Source of the DNA: Combretum micranthum
Taxonomy: Eukaryota; Streptophyta; Magnoliopsida; Myrtales; Combretaceae
Assembly: GCA_024138025.1 (NCBI GenBank)
Contig: JAMXBD010000169.1
Coordinates: forward strand, 124,001-188,000
Length of the DNA stretch: 64,000 bases
Reading direction: 5' to 3'
The first letter of the stretch is position 1. Each line of letters begins with the position of its first letter. The notes under the pieces are model-generated. The model did no database searches. It was given only the letters and a program-made list of their open reading frames with translations, and was not told the DNA's origin. Shown piece after piece: positions 32,842-46,469 of the stretch. Made by a program: the position numbers and the translations under genes.

Positions 32842-34924
32842 TGTGTAAGTAAAATTAGGAATGCGATAATTTTTTTAGTATAAAAAAATAAGAGTGATTT
32901 TAAATCTGAAATTAAAATTGAGATAATTATTGAACTTAGATAGTTTGATTAATTGAAATGTATAAACTATAGGAAATGTATAATATATGGATAAATAATT
33001 TATAAAGAAGGGTAAAAGTGTCATTTGATAGATTATAAAAGGGTTTTAAGGTTCACTCTAATGTAAAGTTATTTGTCTTGTCAAATGGCAAAGATGTAAT
33101 AAAAAAATGAAAATTCATAGCTGAAAGCCGGCTAAGTACATCAATGGCCTAGAATGCTACACTACTAGCATATGTTTTGTGGCTTCGGCAGTGTTGAAGC
33201 CGGCTTTGAATTCAAAAAATTATGTCAGGGTATTGTAGGCCGCCAACTTAAGTATGTACGCCGCCAACTTTGGTATATACACCACCAACGTACATGTCTG
33301 CCTACATGTAAAGAAATTTGATCTGAGAGCAAATGGCCGCTAGCTTTAACATTTATGCCGCCAACCTTTGCTTTATGCCGTCGACATATGTTCATAAATT
33401 GCCAACGTATCCTATTTGGAAGATAAAGAGATTCTATGAATGTCTTTATACCATAGCCTTGTGTTTCCTTCTCCAAAACATCCCTAAACTTATAAAATCC
33501 TCTCTGTGCATGATCTTAGCATCCGAGGAGATTTAGAAGTCCAAATCAAGGTAATTGAACCTCTTTCTTTTCTTTAAGATTTATAAGAGCTATCAAATTC
33601 CTTAGGCTTTCTATTGGTTCTGAAGGTTAAATTGAAGAAAACCCTAGTTTGCTTGGTTATTTGGACTTTTGGTGATCAAGAAGGATTAAGAATCAATTTT
33701 AGGTAAGTTTGTATGTTCTTAACCTTTATGATTATGTAGAAATGATTTTCTGTTGATTTTTGGTTTGATTGGTATTAAATGGAATGCTAGGGTTTGAAAG
33801 GGTTGTTGAGGAGATTTGTTCTTTTGGAGAATTTTGGTGTTTCAGTCAAGGATAAAGGTGTGGATTTTATGATTCTTTTGAGATTAGGGTTTTAGGTGAT
33901 GTTTGAATTAGGCTTGTTTTATAGAGGATATGTATTGAAATATTTTCTATTTATGTGATTAGGATTTTGGTGAATTAGAGTTCCTATTCCTAGAAAATAT
34001 TTCAGGTACAATAATTCTTTGTTTGTTATATGTGCTTGTAGGCTTAGAATTGATAATTTAACCTAATTCTATTTAGCTTTTAATCAAATTTTGCTTGCTG
34101 CTTGTGTTTGGCTGCTGTTAATAAGGACCAGACATACTGTGATACTAACACTGCACCCTGATGATCTATGTGTGTTGTTGTCTCTAGTGAAGTTGTACAT
34201 AGAAATTATTCCAATAGTTTAGGAGTTGTGCGATAACGGCACCGGGTGTGTGGGGAGTACCCAACACCAATATATGTATATACATTACCTATTTTCCATA
34301 TTGCTTGTTTTTATGGAGTTATGAGTTAATCCAAGTTTAGAACTGGGCTGCATATGGTTCTAGATTGTGCTGTTTGCTGGCTATTAAAGACATAATAACG
34401 TATTTTTGATGCATTAGAATAGGTTGTATGTAATTATGTATGATGTGTGTTCATGCACTCGTGTTTCTAGTTTGGCTTACTGGGCATTATTTTGTTCATT
34501 CTTTTATCTTTTTCAAAAATACATGACAATCCGGGAATGTTTGATCTCTTTGGATATGACATTAATGTAGATGATGAGGAGGACGTTTGTGGACTTGATT
34601 ATCCTGCTGACTCCTAGACATACTTGGGATTAAAGATAGTATTTAGAAGACCACATAAAACTTTATATGTTTCTTTTATGGATTTTGGAAAGTTTTATAA
34701 GTTTTTATTTTTTATGTTTTTAACTTTGAGTTATGTTGGCTTTGGTTTATACCAACTATATTGTTGAAGATTTTTATATAATGTTTAAAAACAAGTATCC
34801 TTTTATATGTGAGTTTTGGAGATGTGTTTTGTATAATTGAGGAATAGCGTTTCATAGCCTTAGCGTATCCATCCATGTTAAAGACACATAGTGGATTGTA
34901 ATGCCACCAAGTTAGGACGTTACA
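32842..34924 (+). mobile_element. probable long solo LTR, family D (2083 bp), TSD AAATG
   Basis: The right end CTAGGACGTTACA-like terminus (AGTTAGGACGTTACA, ending 34924) is typical for plant gypsy LTRs. A candidate start TGTGTAAGTAAAA at 32842 is flanked by AAATG on both sides (32837-32841, 34925-34929). A TATAAAA box at 33491-33497 with a downstream leader and intron-like AG/GT signals supports plus sense. The interior has GCCGCCAACTT-type repeats at 33238-33365. The 5' end rests on one 5-bp match and could be wrong; the 3' end is firmer. Confidence 0.55.
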
Positions 34925-35292
34925 AAATGATTAGATAATTCAACATAATTGAAATTATAGGCTCCATATATCTTAACTGCCATCTCAATTTACCAAATTA
35001 ATCAAATTACTTTCAATTATCAAATTGAACTACCCAAATTTCTTAGAAATTCAAATTCATTTTCATAAATTCAAGTACCAATTCCTAAACCCCTAAATCC
35101 CTAAAGTCTAACTACTTATCAATTTCCAATACATTAAAATCCTAAGCTAAATTTTAATTCAATTTAGTTTATTCTTGATTCTAATTTTGTCTAGCTATTC
35201 CATAATTTTGAAGCCATCTACCTATATTCTAAAGCCCCTGAAGATAAAAAATAATAATTATAAGTCCAATCCATGTCTGAAGCCTACCCATA
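34925..35292. other. no gene seen
   Basis: AT-rich spacer between two long LTRs. Confidence 0.5.
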
Positions 35293-38200
35293 TGTTATGC
35301 TCGAAGGGTACCCTAAACGTGGCAGTCCGCCGTACACAATACTAAAGCCTAAGAATGACAACCTCAGTCATGCAAAAGCTTCCATATCATGTACAAGGCA
35401 TACATCACAACCAAGGGAATGCATCAAAGTAGCACATTTACATTGATAATAATGAAGTAACAAGGCAAAGAGAATACTTATCATAAAACATAAACATGGT
35501 AAATTACAATTCTTAGGGACATATCCCTCTATTGTCTTCAAGTCAAAATAAATACACTCACAAATTTCCAAAATACTAACATAGCATACATTACATATAA
35601 GGAACCTTACAAGGTAACTTCATCCTATGTTCCCATTGCCTTCATAAAAGTTTAATATTCTTCCATGAATTCCTTAATGTCCATGATCTTCGATTTAAGT
35701 TAGGTATACCTGTTCAACAAAAATCTATAAGGGTATAAGCTTACAACTAGCTTAGTAAGGTATTCCTTTTCATTCGCACCATGGTTTCAAACAAGTTCAT
35801 TTAAATTTTCACACATATGCTATGCATACAATGCAACAATCACGTGATTTTCACAAATATATATAGTTATCCGAAAATCATATATAGAACGGATTTACCC
35901 CTACGTATCAAAGGTTAGGGAATTGTTGATGAAGATCCTTGACCTTCTACTGCTAGTCCCCAGGTCCCCACCCTAAGTATTCGGCTGGCTCGGCTCCGAA
36001 CCTAGAGTTGCATTTCCCGAGCGATTTAGATTCTCTAGGAAGGAACATGGCCCATGTCCCAGCATGATAACAACCAATCCAACTCTACGTGTAGGAGTAG
36101 CAGCCTTCCGAAAGAAATGTGACTCGATGAATGCTATGCGTGAGCGATTTTATGTTTCTAAACCAAACCATATTAAGGTTTTATTAGGGAGAGCGTCATC
36201 AATTTACAACCAATAAGCTCATATAAGTAAGTAACAAAACACTTAAACAGGCAGTTTGAACTGCAATATCTTAATCTCATTTCACACATAGCATAGAACC
36301 ACATATTTACATATTTCCCGGATTCCCCCATACATATCCATTTTCATCTTTCTTAGTATCCTAATGATACTACTACAAGCACAAGCAAGGTAACGAAATT
36401 AAAAGGAATAATTCACTCGTCCATTCGCAATCTTCTTAATCGTAGCAATCCTCAGGAAAGATAATCTCGTATCCCTTCATCACCTAGACAAAAGAAATTC
36501 CTAGGATGAGTATTTTGTAGATGTTCTACTTAAACTTTCTAATTTTATTTCACCTATGTTTCATAAATTGCATGGAATGAAATTCCTAATTTAAAATGGT
36601 CATAACTGCTCATTTTAACTTGGAATTTCGCATATAATATACCATGTTCTAGCTATTCGAAAAGATATCCATTTCTAAGGTTATTTTTGTCATATAAGGT
36701 CATTTGGGTTCCGAAAACCGTAGGGTACATATTCAAATGAATATTTCCTAGATTTTGCGAAACAATTTTCCAACTCATCTTCATTCAAAAATCCTTTAGT
36801 AAAAAAATATATATATTTATATATATGATTGATAAATCCTTTGAGTATATAGATAAGCTCACTTTATATGCAAAAATTCTAATGGTAGTATCTTAACAAT
36901 TTATTTCAAAAACAATTCATTTTGAAGTGTTGAAACTTAACTTGACAAATTTCTTTTAAGTATTTTGAAGAAACTTTATATTTCCTAGGTTATTATAAAT
37001 GAGTATATTCTTATTTTATTTTCCCCATTCCTTTTTCCTAAAAAAGTAAATTTTCCTTTAACTTTTGTATTTTTATAATTTTTATTTCTAGTGATAAAAG
37101 ATCAAAATTATCAAAAGTTTATTAAATTATTGATAACCTATTTACAAATTTGTATCTAGAATGGTTTCAGAAAAAGAGTCTTTTCTTCTATATTTTTAAA
37201 ATATAAGTTCTTGTTTTCTAAAACTTGGTCTTTTATTTCCTCTATAAATTTTATTTGAGAAGAATCCTCTTTATTGATAAAATCCTTTATTTTTTATCTT
37301 ATCATATTTATATTTTTTAAAAATAAATTCCTTCTTTAGAAACTTAAAAATCATTATTTTCCTAAGACTTAGGTTACCATATTATGAAAAGAAAGTATTT
37401 ATTTCTTATATTTCCTTGGTAAAGCTATCTTTATTATTTAAGAAAACTTGTATTATTCCATTTCTATGTTGTTGATAATAACACCATTATTTAATAACAA
37501 GTCACGTAATAGAAAATTTGGTTTCAAGTTCCTTTAAAGAAAAGTTCTACTTTTAAATTTAGTTGAGATAATATCATTATGTAGATGCATGTATTATGAG
37601 CATGTAAAATAATAAGAATATGAGAAAGATACTACAAGCAAATAATAATAAGCAAAATAATAAAAATATTAAATATGGGAACCTTAACTTCATCAAGGTA
37701 ACTCGGTTAAGTATTAGGAGCTTTAGCTTTACTAAGGCATCCCGAGATTAAGAATAGACTAGTCCCAAAAAGAATAAAGAAAGAAAAAAATGTTGTTTTG
37801 TCTTGATAAGGATATTCTAAGACTAAAAGACCAGTCTAAAATAGCATGAAATAAATAAATTGCAAAGCATTAAAATAAATAAAAACAAGTGAGCTTATAT
37901 GCTCTAAAGATTATTATAAATACATAATATATTATTAGATATGAATAAGAAGTTAGCATAATAGTAAAAATAATAACGAATAATAACATTAATACAACAT
38001 GTATAAAAAACATAATAACAAGATAATAAAATAGGAATTTCATATGCAAGACAAAAGATGAACATATTGTGCTTTTACTACTCATGTGAGTTTCAAAACA
38101 ATACCATAGTCATGTTAAGTTACATGACATGGATAAACTAAATGGCTGGAAAAGTTTACCTAAAGTGTTTATGTGGTATGAAGATGTAGATGAATGGAGT

Positions 38201-39520
38201 ATTATGTGGGAGTGATATGTGGTAGATAGTTTGTGTATAAAGAAGGATTTTTGTGAAGAATAGGTTTAAAGAGTTTTGGTAGAGAGAAATTTTAGAGAGG
38301 ATTTATGAGATTTGTGGAGAGATTTTGGGAGAGTTTTAATAGTAAATTGAGTTGTGTGAAAGAATGAAAGAGGAATGTGGTATTTATAGAATTTTTGAGA
38401 AAAAATTAGATGTAATTAAATTAATTGAAAAGAAAACAAATTGAGGATGAAGAGAGAGAGATGGTGGACGGCAAGAGGAGGGAAAGAGAGAGAAAAGTGA
38501 TTAAAATTAATTTTAGAAGAAAAGTGTGAGAGAAATTTAGAAATATGTGGTGTATAATTTTTATGGGAAAAGAAAATTATAAGAAATAGGTATGTAAGTT
38601 GTAAGAATAGGTAGTAAGAAAAAGTAGAGATAGATGAATAGTAGTGAATGGTAAAAAAGTACTATGAATAGTAGACTAGAAAATTAAAATACTGGTAGTA
38701 ATAAAATACGTATATAAATGCGACATTTGTAATTTTTAGCTACCGAAAAATTCTAAAACTGATTTTTTTTTAAACCTTATATTTTTACGAGTCTATTGGT
38801 ATTTATTTTTGTCATCTGGTGTACCATGGTACGGTTTTTGAAAACTGATTTCGTTCAGATTTGAAGGATACTAGAAATTTACGAATATGATATTTTTAAT
38901 CTTTCCTATATTATTACAAACTATTATAAAAAATTATTTCTTTTTCGTTATTTAGGGTTTAAGAGTACGGGATTACCGGATCTTAAACAAGGGTTATTTG
39001 TAAGCTTTGTTGACTTTTAGGGTTTCGGTTTAACTTCCGACTTATTGATTTTATTCTTATGATTATAAAATTTTGGGGTTTTGTTCGTATTATATTTCTA
39101 ATTCAACACCTATGGTTTATTTCATTTTATTTGTGATTATTTAATATTTTCCAGTTCTCGGGATCGTTTAACCAAGTCTAAGGTTATGAGTTGACTCAGT
39201 TTGACTTTTGGTGAAAATTGAAATTCACCAAAGGATTTAAGGTCTTAGTTTTTCATTGTCGAGCGTTATTTGGATATATCATCTTGATTTGCATGTTAGG
39301 AATTGGATAGATGATTTGATTGATGTACGAATATTGAATCAACCGATAGTTGGATTTTCTATTTGTTTTAAGGGTTCTCTTTTTCTCAAGATTAAGAATT
39401 CTTGTGTTTGACCTTATTTGGAATTTGGTTTTAACTTGGATCGATTTTTAGGGTTTCCGTGTTTGGTATTAGACTTACAGGATTATTTTCTAAAAATTAT
39501 GAAAATTTCAGGGGTTTACA
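35293..39520 (-). mobile_element. long solo LTR, family A copy 2 (4228 bp), TSD CCATA
   Basis: On the minus strand it starts TGTAAACCCCTGAAA at 39520 and ends GTACCCTTCGAGCATAACA at 35293, flanked by CCATA at 35288-35292 and 39521-39525. It is homologous over its length to 27087-30424 in inverted orientation, including the TATA box (38381-38388) and the GATGGACTGCCACG-like 3' block (CCTAAACGTGGCAGTCCGCC on the plus strand at 35312). No coding domain or primer-binding site. It is nearly 0.9 kb longer than copy 1. Confidence 0.9.
38381..38388 (-). promoter_or_regulatory. TATA box of family-A LTR copy 2
   Basis: TATAAATA on the minus strand (TTCTATAAATACCACATTCC), followed by a pyrimidine-rich leader as in copy 1. 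Confidence 0.65.
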
Positions 39521-39633
39521 CCATAAGCTAACATGTCACTAGTATGTCATGTGCATCCAATTAACACCTAATCACATATCAATTACATCCTAACCATGCC
39601 ATTACACCTTAACCATTCCAGTTACACTACAAC

Positions 39634-39860
39634 TAGAGTGTAAACTAATCAAGATAGTTTGCAAACTATTCATCTCGGCTTAAGATTTACTCAAATTCTA
39701 TTTGGTGACAGTTGAGTGAAGCCCAAGCTTGTGCCACTCAAATAGTAAATTGAGCCAAGCTCAAGCTTTAAAAATTTAAGCTTAGTAGTCCCATTAGCCT
39801 AATCAAGCTTACTACAATTTTTAATATATTTTAATTTTTTATGAAATTCAACATTAATAG
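39634..39860 (+). repeat. hAT-type MITE, left half
   Basis: TAGAGTGTAAACTAATCAAG... aligns with the left half of the complete MITE at 53994 (TAGGAATGCAAATGAACTAA...), including the AAACTA.TC and ATTTACTC.AATTC blocks. The right TIR is not found nearby. Confidence 0.6.
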
Positions 39861-40015
39861 AAAAAAGAAAAGAGTAAATAAATATAAACCATAATCTACT
39901 ATCTACATGTGTCCTTCCTAATTTACCTCTCATGTGCCTTACTTTTAGTTTACCTAAAAATATCAGCTACGTAACTTTTCCAATTTCATATTTTTCCCTC
40001 ATGCTCTTGTGCAAT

Positions 40016-40455
40016 GTTATCAAAACCAGACCGAGATTTGACCTAAACAAGCTAGGGGATCAACGTCGAGGAGTCAAACTGGGATCATGAAAAAGTAAAA
40101 ATATAAGGGATAATTTAATTATGAAAGACCAATATATATGACATCACTCAATTAAATCTATATTTAGATCAAATTCATCAATTAATTATTAAATAAACAT
40201 GATATAATGATTATATTTTATAAATTTTGTAATAAAGTATGAATAAATATTTAAATTTCTAGTTTTTTTTGTTTTTTTTTTGTTCAGATCAATCGGTTCG
40301 ACCTCTCGGGTTTCTCGATTTGATCGTCTGGGTCGAGTGGGTAATCCAGGTCTCCCAATTCGATACAAAAATGAGTCTTATGCGAGATATGGCTTGACAT
40401 TAGTGTCGATTCCGATTGAATCTGGTCAAACTGGCCGGTTTTGACAACAATTCTC
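40016..40455. repeat. MITE-like element with inverted ends
   Basis: Ends are GTTATCAAAACCAGACCGAG on the left and, on the minus strand, TTGTTGTCAAAACCGGCCAG on the right. The interior carries CGACCTCTCGGGTTTCTCGA and GTCTGGGTCGAGTGGGTAA. This pattern is common in plant MITEs. No clear target duplication. Confidence 0.5.
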
Positions 40456-41214
40456 TTAAGTCTTTCTCTTTTCCCTTCATCTTGACTTCTTGACTTTTTC
40501 TTTTGACAACAACTTACACTTTATGATTTCAGATTCCATGATCCCATTTTCAATCTTCACCCAGTTTAACTAATTCTTTTGTTTAACTTTGTAGGTCAAT
40601 TTCTAAGGATAAGTACTTATTTCTCTTTACAAGAAAAAAAAAATAAACTACCTTTATCTTTTTATTTTTATTATGCACTTTCATTTGATAAATATTTGAC
40701 CAGTTCTTTTTACTATCTTTTTTGGTTTATGGTTGATATACAATGAACCTTTTTATAATGTTAATGTCATTTTTACTTTCCTTCTATGGGTTTGAACCTT
40801 TTTTGCATGACAAAACTAATCATATATATGTTTATGAATTGCTTGTTAGGAATTAGGATGTCAATATATATGTTACATTAGTGATTTGCATGACAAATTT
40901 TGTTTTTTCTTAAGTCAATTTTTCTATCATGTTTTTTAGCTATATTTGTTTTTCTATTTAAATATTCTCTTTTCAATTTTATGTAATTTGCTACCAATTC
41001 AAAATGCTAGCTCTTGTTGAACCATGATATATTTTTTTTTGTTTTTTTGGTTGGATTGTTAGACCATGGTTAATGAATTAAATTTTGTTTCTTTTGTTAA
41101 AAAATATATATTGAATCTTTAATTTATTTTAATTCAATCTTGTTTTGGCATTTTTGTCTTAATGACAAAAGTTGTATCTAATTGTGTTAGAGTTATATGA
41201 ATTATTCTCTAAGA
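40456..41214. other. no gene seen
   Basis: AT-rich, T-run-containing sequence with no supported feature. Confidence 0.5.
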
Positions 41215-41370
41215 GCTTCTATGGTCCAGTCAACCATTTAATTGTTAAAATAACTATAGTAATTGGAATATTAACTATTTTAGTAGTTCGATTACCATTG
41301 TGTATAATATGATCCATTGGATGATGACGAGACTAAATGAGAAGATCACAGAATTTCTCCTACTCTTTAC
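41215..41370. repeat. dispersed ~150-bp repeat, copy 2
   Basis: Direct match to 12285-12440 (GAATATTAACTATTTTAGT and flanks). Confidence 0.6.
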
Positions 41371-41786
41371 TTATTTAGCTTATCATTGTATGTCAAAGTG
41401 TTACCAATTTGTTTAGATGAAAAAAATTGTGTTAAAATGAGATGAGAGATAATGGATTTTGTAATTATATTTCCATTAATTTAAATAAGGTATCATAGTT
41501 TTGTAATTATATTTTACATTGATTTAGAACAAAATCTTTTAAATAATTAATGTCTTTTCTTTTTTATTATTTTTTTTCGTAGGAAAGGAATTAATATATA
41601 ATGAGCTAAAGTAACATAATTTTAATGCTATTTATCTTGCAACTATGATAAATATCTTCAAATGAAACAAATTAATATTGATATATTTCTCCTATGATTC
41701 AATTTTTTGTTAGAGATAATGTATTTTTTTTTATTTTCCAATTTTATAGAAATGTCACAACTCATAAGAAGCGGATTTGTTGTTGA

Positions 41787-43790
41787 ATGCTTGCTAATTA
41801 TAATCCTAGTGGTATGAAAATTGGTCATGTGGGCTGTTTTAATCTCATTAATGAAGTTGGTTGTGAAGGTGATGGTAATGAAAAAAAAAGTCAATTTAGA
41901 GTAAAGAAAAGATCTAAAACATCTACAATATGGTCAAAGTTCAATGAAGTGATTCTCCCTTATGGTACAAAAAAAGCAAGACTACATACATTGTAAGTCT
42001 AAAATTTTTTTGTTGAGAGTAAAAGTACTTCACATTTTAAATGCCATCTAAATTCATGTTTGAAAATAGAAATCTATCAAAAGCAACAAAGTAAGCTTAG
42101 TTTTCTTCCTTCTAGCCCTACTCCAGAAGTACAATGTATCCTACAAATGTAAATGGGAAGTTTATATGGAGAGAATGAGAGAAGCTACTCATCATTAAGT
42201 ATTGATGCATAAACATCCATTCTCAATTGTTGAGGAAGAAGGGTTTAATATTATGTGGAGACAAAGGATGCCTGAATGGAAAGGATTTCTTGAATGATAC
42301 TACAAAAGGATTGTTCTTCAATCCTATATATTAAAGAAGAAAAAAAATGGATTTGTTGCTTTAAAGTGTAAGCAAAGTTAGTTTGACAATAGATTCATGG
42401 AAGTCAAAAAGTAAGAAAATTGAGTATGTGGTGGTGACAATAGATTTTATCGACTTAGATTAGAGGCGACAAAAGTAGTTCTTAATTTTTTTTCATATTC
42501 CTCCTCTCTATCATGGAATTGTCAATGCAATTTGCAAGTGATTAACCAAATAGGGAATTGAGATAAAGTTTCTACAGTTTCAGTTGATAATGCTTCAACT
42601 AATGATATTGCAACAAGGCCATTGAATGATACATTTTTCTAGAAATGGGAGGGTATTATGTGGAGGAAAATTGTTTCATGTGAGGTTTTGTGCTCATATT
42701 TTGAACCTTGTGGTAACAAACGACCACTGATTAAAGACATTATTAAGAATGCCCATGTAAGTGTCAGCTATATCAATCAATCAGAGGCAAAGCTTAAAAG
42801 TCTTTTCTAGTGATTGTGCAACAATTGCAATTGCATAATAGGAACTTGATTCCACATTACAAGATGCGTTAGAACTCTTCTTATGAGATGCTATCAACTA
42901 CATTGAAATTTAAAGTATTTCTAAGATATAAAGTGCAAAAACCTCATGATGGGTTTTGTTTGAGTGTAAATGATTGGCTAAATAGAACATAAGATTTTTG
43001 AAGTATTTAGTGCAATCACTAATATCATATAAGGTAGCGATTATCTTACATCCAATTTGTTTATGCCTGAAGTGTATTGTGTAAAGTTGGTGTTGGATAA
43101 AATGGCACTTGATGAAAGTGAGGTTATGTAGGTGATGGTTGAAAATATTAAAGCAAATTTGACAAATATTAGGGTGCATACAACTTATTGGTGTCACTTG
43201 CTTGTGTCTTTGGATCTAAGATGTAAGATGAAATCTCTTGAGTTTTCCTTCCCTAAGTTATATCCTAAACATTAGGCAAGAGAAAAAATAGCTAGTTTGA
43301 GATGCCTTATATGAGATGCATGGGAAGTATGTGAAGGAATATGAATTGAATAATGGGGAGCATACAAATGAAACTTAACAAGATCAGAATGTGGTTTCTT
43401 GTGATGATGAAAATCAATTAGAATGGGGTGAATTCACAAAGTTTGTAAAAGAGTTGAAACTATACTTCCAAATATACTTCTAAATAAATCTGATTTAGAT
43501 ATGTACTTTTAGGAGGGCTTATATTTGCAAATCTAATTTCAAAGAATTTGATGCTCTAGATTGGTGGTGGATAAACCAAATGAAGTATTGCATCCTTTCT
43601 AAGATGAATCGTGATATATTGGCCAATCTATTATCACTATAGCTTCACAAGCTACTTTTAGTGCTAATAATAGAGTCATTAATGCTTGTCATGCGTCATT
43701 AACTCCAAAAACTGTCTAAGTTTTACTTTATGGTGGTGATTGGCGTTGTGACCTTCATGGAGTGAAAAAGAAGTATAAGGTATTTTAATT
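41787..43790 (+). pseudogene. hAT-family transposase (BED finger, RICESLEEPER-like), heavily decayed
   Basis: The first part resembles a BED zinc finger (KKRSKTSTIWSKFNEVILPY, about 41900-41990), but the cysteines after it are gone. Fragments of the RNase H-like hAT core follow in shifting frames: FNIMWRQRMPEWKGF (about 42248), VSTVSVDNASTNDIATRPL (about 42570), SYINQSEAKLKSLF (about 42767). At about 43630-43760 the C-terminal hAT dimerisation region is recognisable (ASQATFSANNRVINACHASL, TPKTV). Many stops and frameshifts are present. hAT transposases make 8-bp target duplications; I could not identify this element's own TIRs. Confidence 0.75.
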
Positions 43791-44102
43791 TATATTTCTT
43801 ACAAGACATTACTAATGATGCCTTTTAAATTGATTTAACTAACCTTTTTTATCATTATCTTTACATATAGAAAAGAAACCAATAGAAACCGTTCTTCATA
43901 TCCCATAAGCATTTTCATGGAAGTGTGGAGTAACTTTAGAAAGTGCAACTAAGCTGACTGGAAATCTTTTTCATGTTAGTTTAGGTCTCAAGTAAGAGGA
44001 TACTACAAAAAAATTATATGATAAAACTTTCAATTGATTTGTGTCTAAGTGATTAGAAGAAGGTGAATTTGAATAGGTATCCACTGTTTTAATAGTAATT
44101 AT

Positions 44103-44645
44103 AAGGAAGTTGCAAATTATCCCAAAACTTTTATTGAAGTGTAAATTCATCCCATGAATTTCAAAGTAAGCTTTTTAACCCCTTCAACATTTAAAAATTG
44201 GCATAGTTAAAGACACTTAACATCTTTCATTAAAATAGGTATATATTGTTTTAATATTAATTATAAGGGAAAATGCAAATTATCCCCTAAATTTTTTACC
44301 AAAGTGCAAATTCACTTCTAGATCTTTCGATGTGAGCTTTTTAACCTTTTCAACTTTCAAAATTTGACACAACTAAGAATATTTAACATTTTCTATCAAA
44401 ATCAAGTGGAAGAAGTTGTAGAATGCCCCTTAAACTATTACCTATGAGTAAATTCACCCCCTTAAACCATTCCCCCCAAACACCACACCACACACCCCCA
44501 CCCCACAAAATTAGTGGAAAATATTAACTATCCTTAACTGTGTCAATTTTTTGAAGTTTAAGGGTAAAAAAGCTTACTTTAAAAGTTAAGGGGGTGAATT
44601 TGCATAATGGTAAAAGTTTAGGGGGCTAATTTTCAAATTTTCCTT
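44103..44645. repeat. foldback/MITE-like element with three homologous arms
   Basis: The left arm AAGGAAGTTGCAAATTATCC (44103) and the right arm, read on the minus strand as AAGGAAAATTTGAAAATTAG (from 44645), are related over about 140 bp. A second direct copy of the left arm starts near 44262 (AAGGGAAAATGCAAATTATC). Common blocks are AAGTGYAAATTCAYCCC and AAAGTAAGCTTTTTAACCC. No coding potential; TSD not clear. Confidence 0.65.
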
Positions 44646-45120
44646 AATTCTATATTAGCATGGGCTACTACATTAAGATTATATTGACTAGGTTCTGATG
44701 CAATCGTAAAATAGATTTATTTTCTTATCGAGTCAATATTTGGAAAGAAAATTGTAGGAAAAAATTAAGTATTAGACATTTGTCATTCACTATAGCAATT
44801 AAGGTTTGATTTGGTGAAGAAATAGAAGTTTCATGCTAAAAGCATCAATAATTATGGACCATCCTAGAATTCATAGTAATAGAAAAATAAATGTACCTTC
44901 TAGTACCTACATAGGTTATGCAATTAGAGTAGAAACCTAAAAGCTTTCAAGGTTGTTTTTGTTGTAGTTTTTCAGTGACCTTGCTGACATCCATCCATTG
45001 TATAACTAAAACCTTTCAAGTTTATAGATAAAATATTACATGTAAATTTTAATTTTATAGTATTGTTTGTTTCAAATTATTGTTAATATTTTTGCTCATG
45101 CAGTTTACATGCTTTTTTTT

Positions 45121-46060
45121 TGTTGGAAAACCATGCATCACTAGGCTTGATTACACGCACATATTGCGGAAGCGGAAGCTATGAGTGGGTTTTTTAAACC
45201 GATTTTAAGCTCACTTATCCAACCATTATCTTTTTTATCCTTTTATGCATAATTACAGCAATAATAACAAAGAGAAAAATGGTAGGAGCAAATTACACCA
45301 GATTTAATGTGGAGTTCGGCCCATCCTAGTCTCAATGGTCCGTAAATAACCTTACTCAAGGAGGACTTTGTAGAATTCATTCAACACTAAACAGATACCT
45401 CACAATAGAGGACTTCACATTGCCTCACACAGGAGGACTTCACTCAATGCCTACACACACATATGAATTCACACAAGTGTTTCAACACATGAGGACTTCA
45501 CCGATTGCCTCAAACACAAGAGGACTTCACTAAAACATTTATATAAAAAAATGAATAGTTCTTACAATACTAGCTCACTAATATCATGAATGACACTATT
45601 CTTTAACAAAAACAAATACAAAGAGAGTATTTTTACAATATCTATGCAAGTTAAGCTCTACTTTCTTCTCTCTCCTTTCAAAAACACCCCAAAATACTCT
45701 CTATACATAGCAACTTTAAAAATATAGCCATTTACCCTTAAAATAATCTCTAACGGTCAAATTTAAAAGTCTATAATGGCTATTTTTCAAACTGTTGTGC
45801 TAGACTCATCGCGCCTTAATTTACCCCTAATCAAATCTGTGTTTATTGAGCTTAAATTCAAACTTGTCGAGCCCTTGATGTGATCCACAACTAAGTCTGT
45901 GAATCATGTTTTGTTCCACTCATTGTACCTTGGATTTACACTTCGATTGGACCAATTAAGCCTTCAACAAAGTTCGCGATCAAGACCGAGGCATGGCAAT
46001 TTGTTCCTGCATAATCTGCAGAGAATAGCACACATACAAACACAAACACATATGTGCACA
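45121..46060. repeat. probable copia-type LTR or solo LTR
   Basis: Starts TGTTGGAAAACCATGC after a T run. It contains the phrase TGCGGAAGCGGAAGC and AATGTGGAGTTCGGCCCATC, frequent in plant copia LTRs and adjoining regions, plus repeated GAGGACTTCAC.. words (45365-45530). The right end and TSD are not determined. Confidence 0.4.
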
Positions 46061-46469
46061 TTAAAGCTTAAAAATATCAAAAACAAGTTTTGCTTATTAA
46101 ATATAACTTAACTAAGTTGTAAAGTTTTAGTGCAATACTTTTTCTAATTAAAATAAGATTATAACCAGCCTTGGTTCATCATTTTTATAGTTGTAATTTT
46201 TAATTTAATGTACTATTTCTTTTTACTTTTTCAAGTACTTCATTTTAAGTGGTAGGAAGCATTTGGCTAACTTTCTAAGAGCATTGCTTTACACACCATT
46301 GTTTTCATCTTCTATATATTTTGTTGTTTTGAGTTTTGAATATTATGTAATATTTTCTTCTTTTGAAAGTTTTTGAATTATCTAAGAATTTTTAATACGA
46401 TTTTCATTTTTAGGTAAAATTCTAAAAATGCTTTATATTGAATTTGTGATTCCAAATATATTAAATCCA

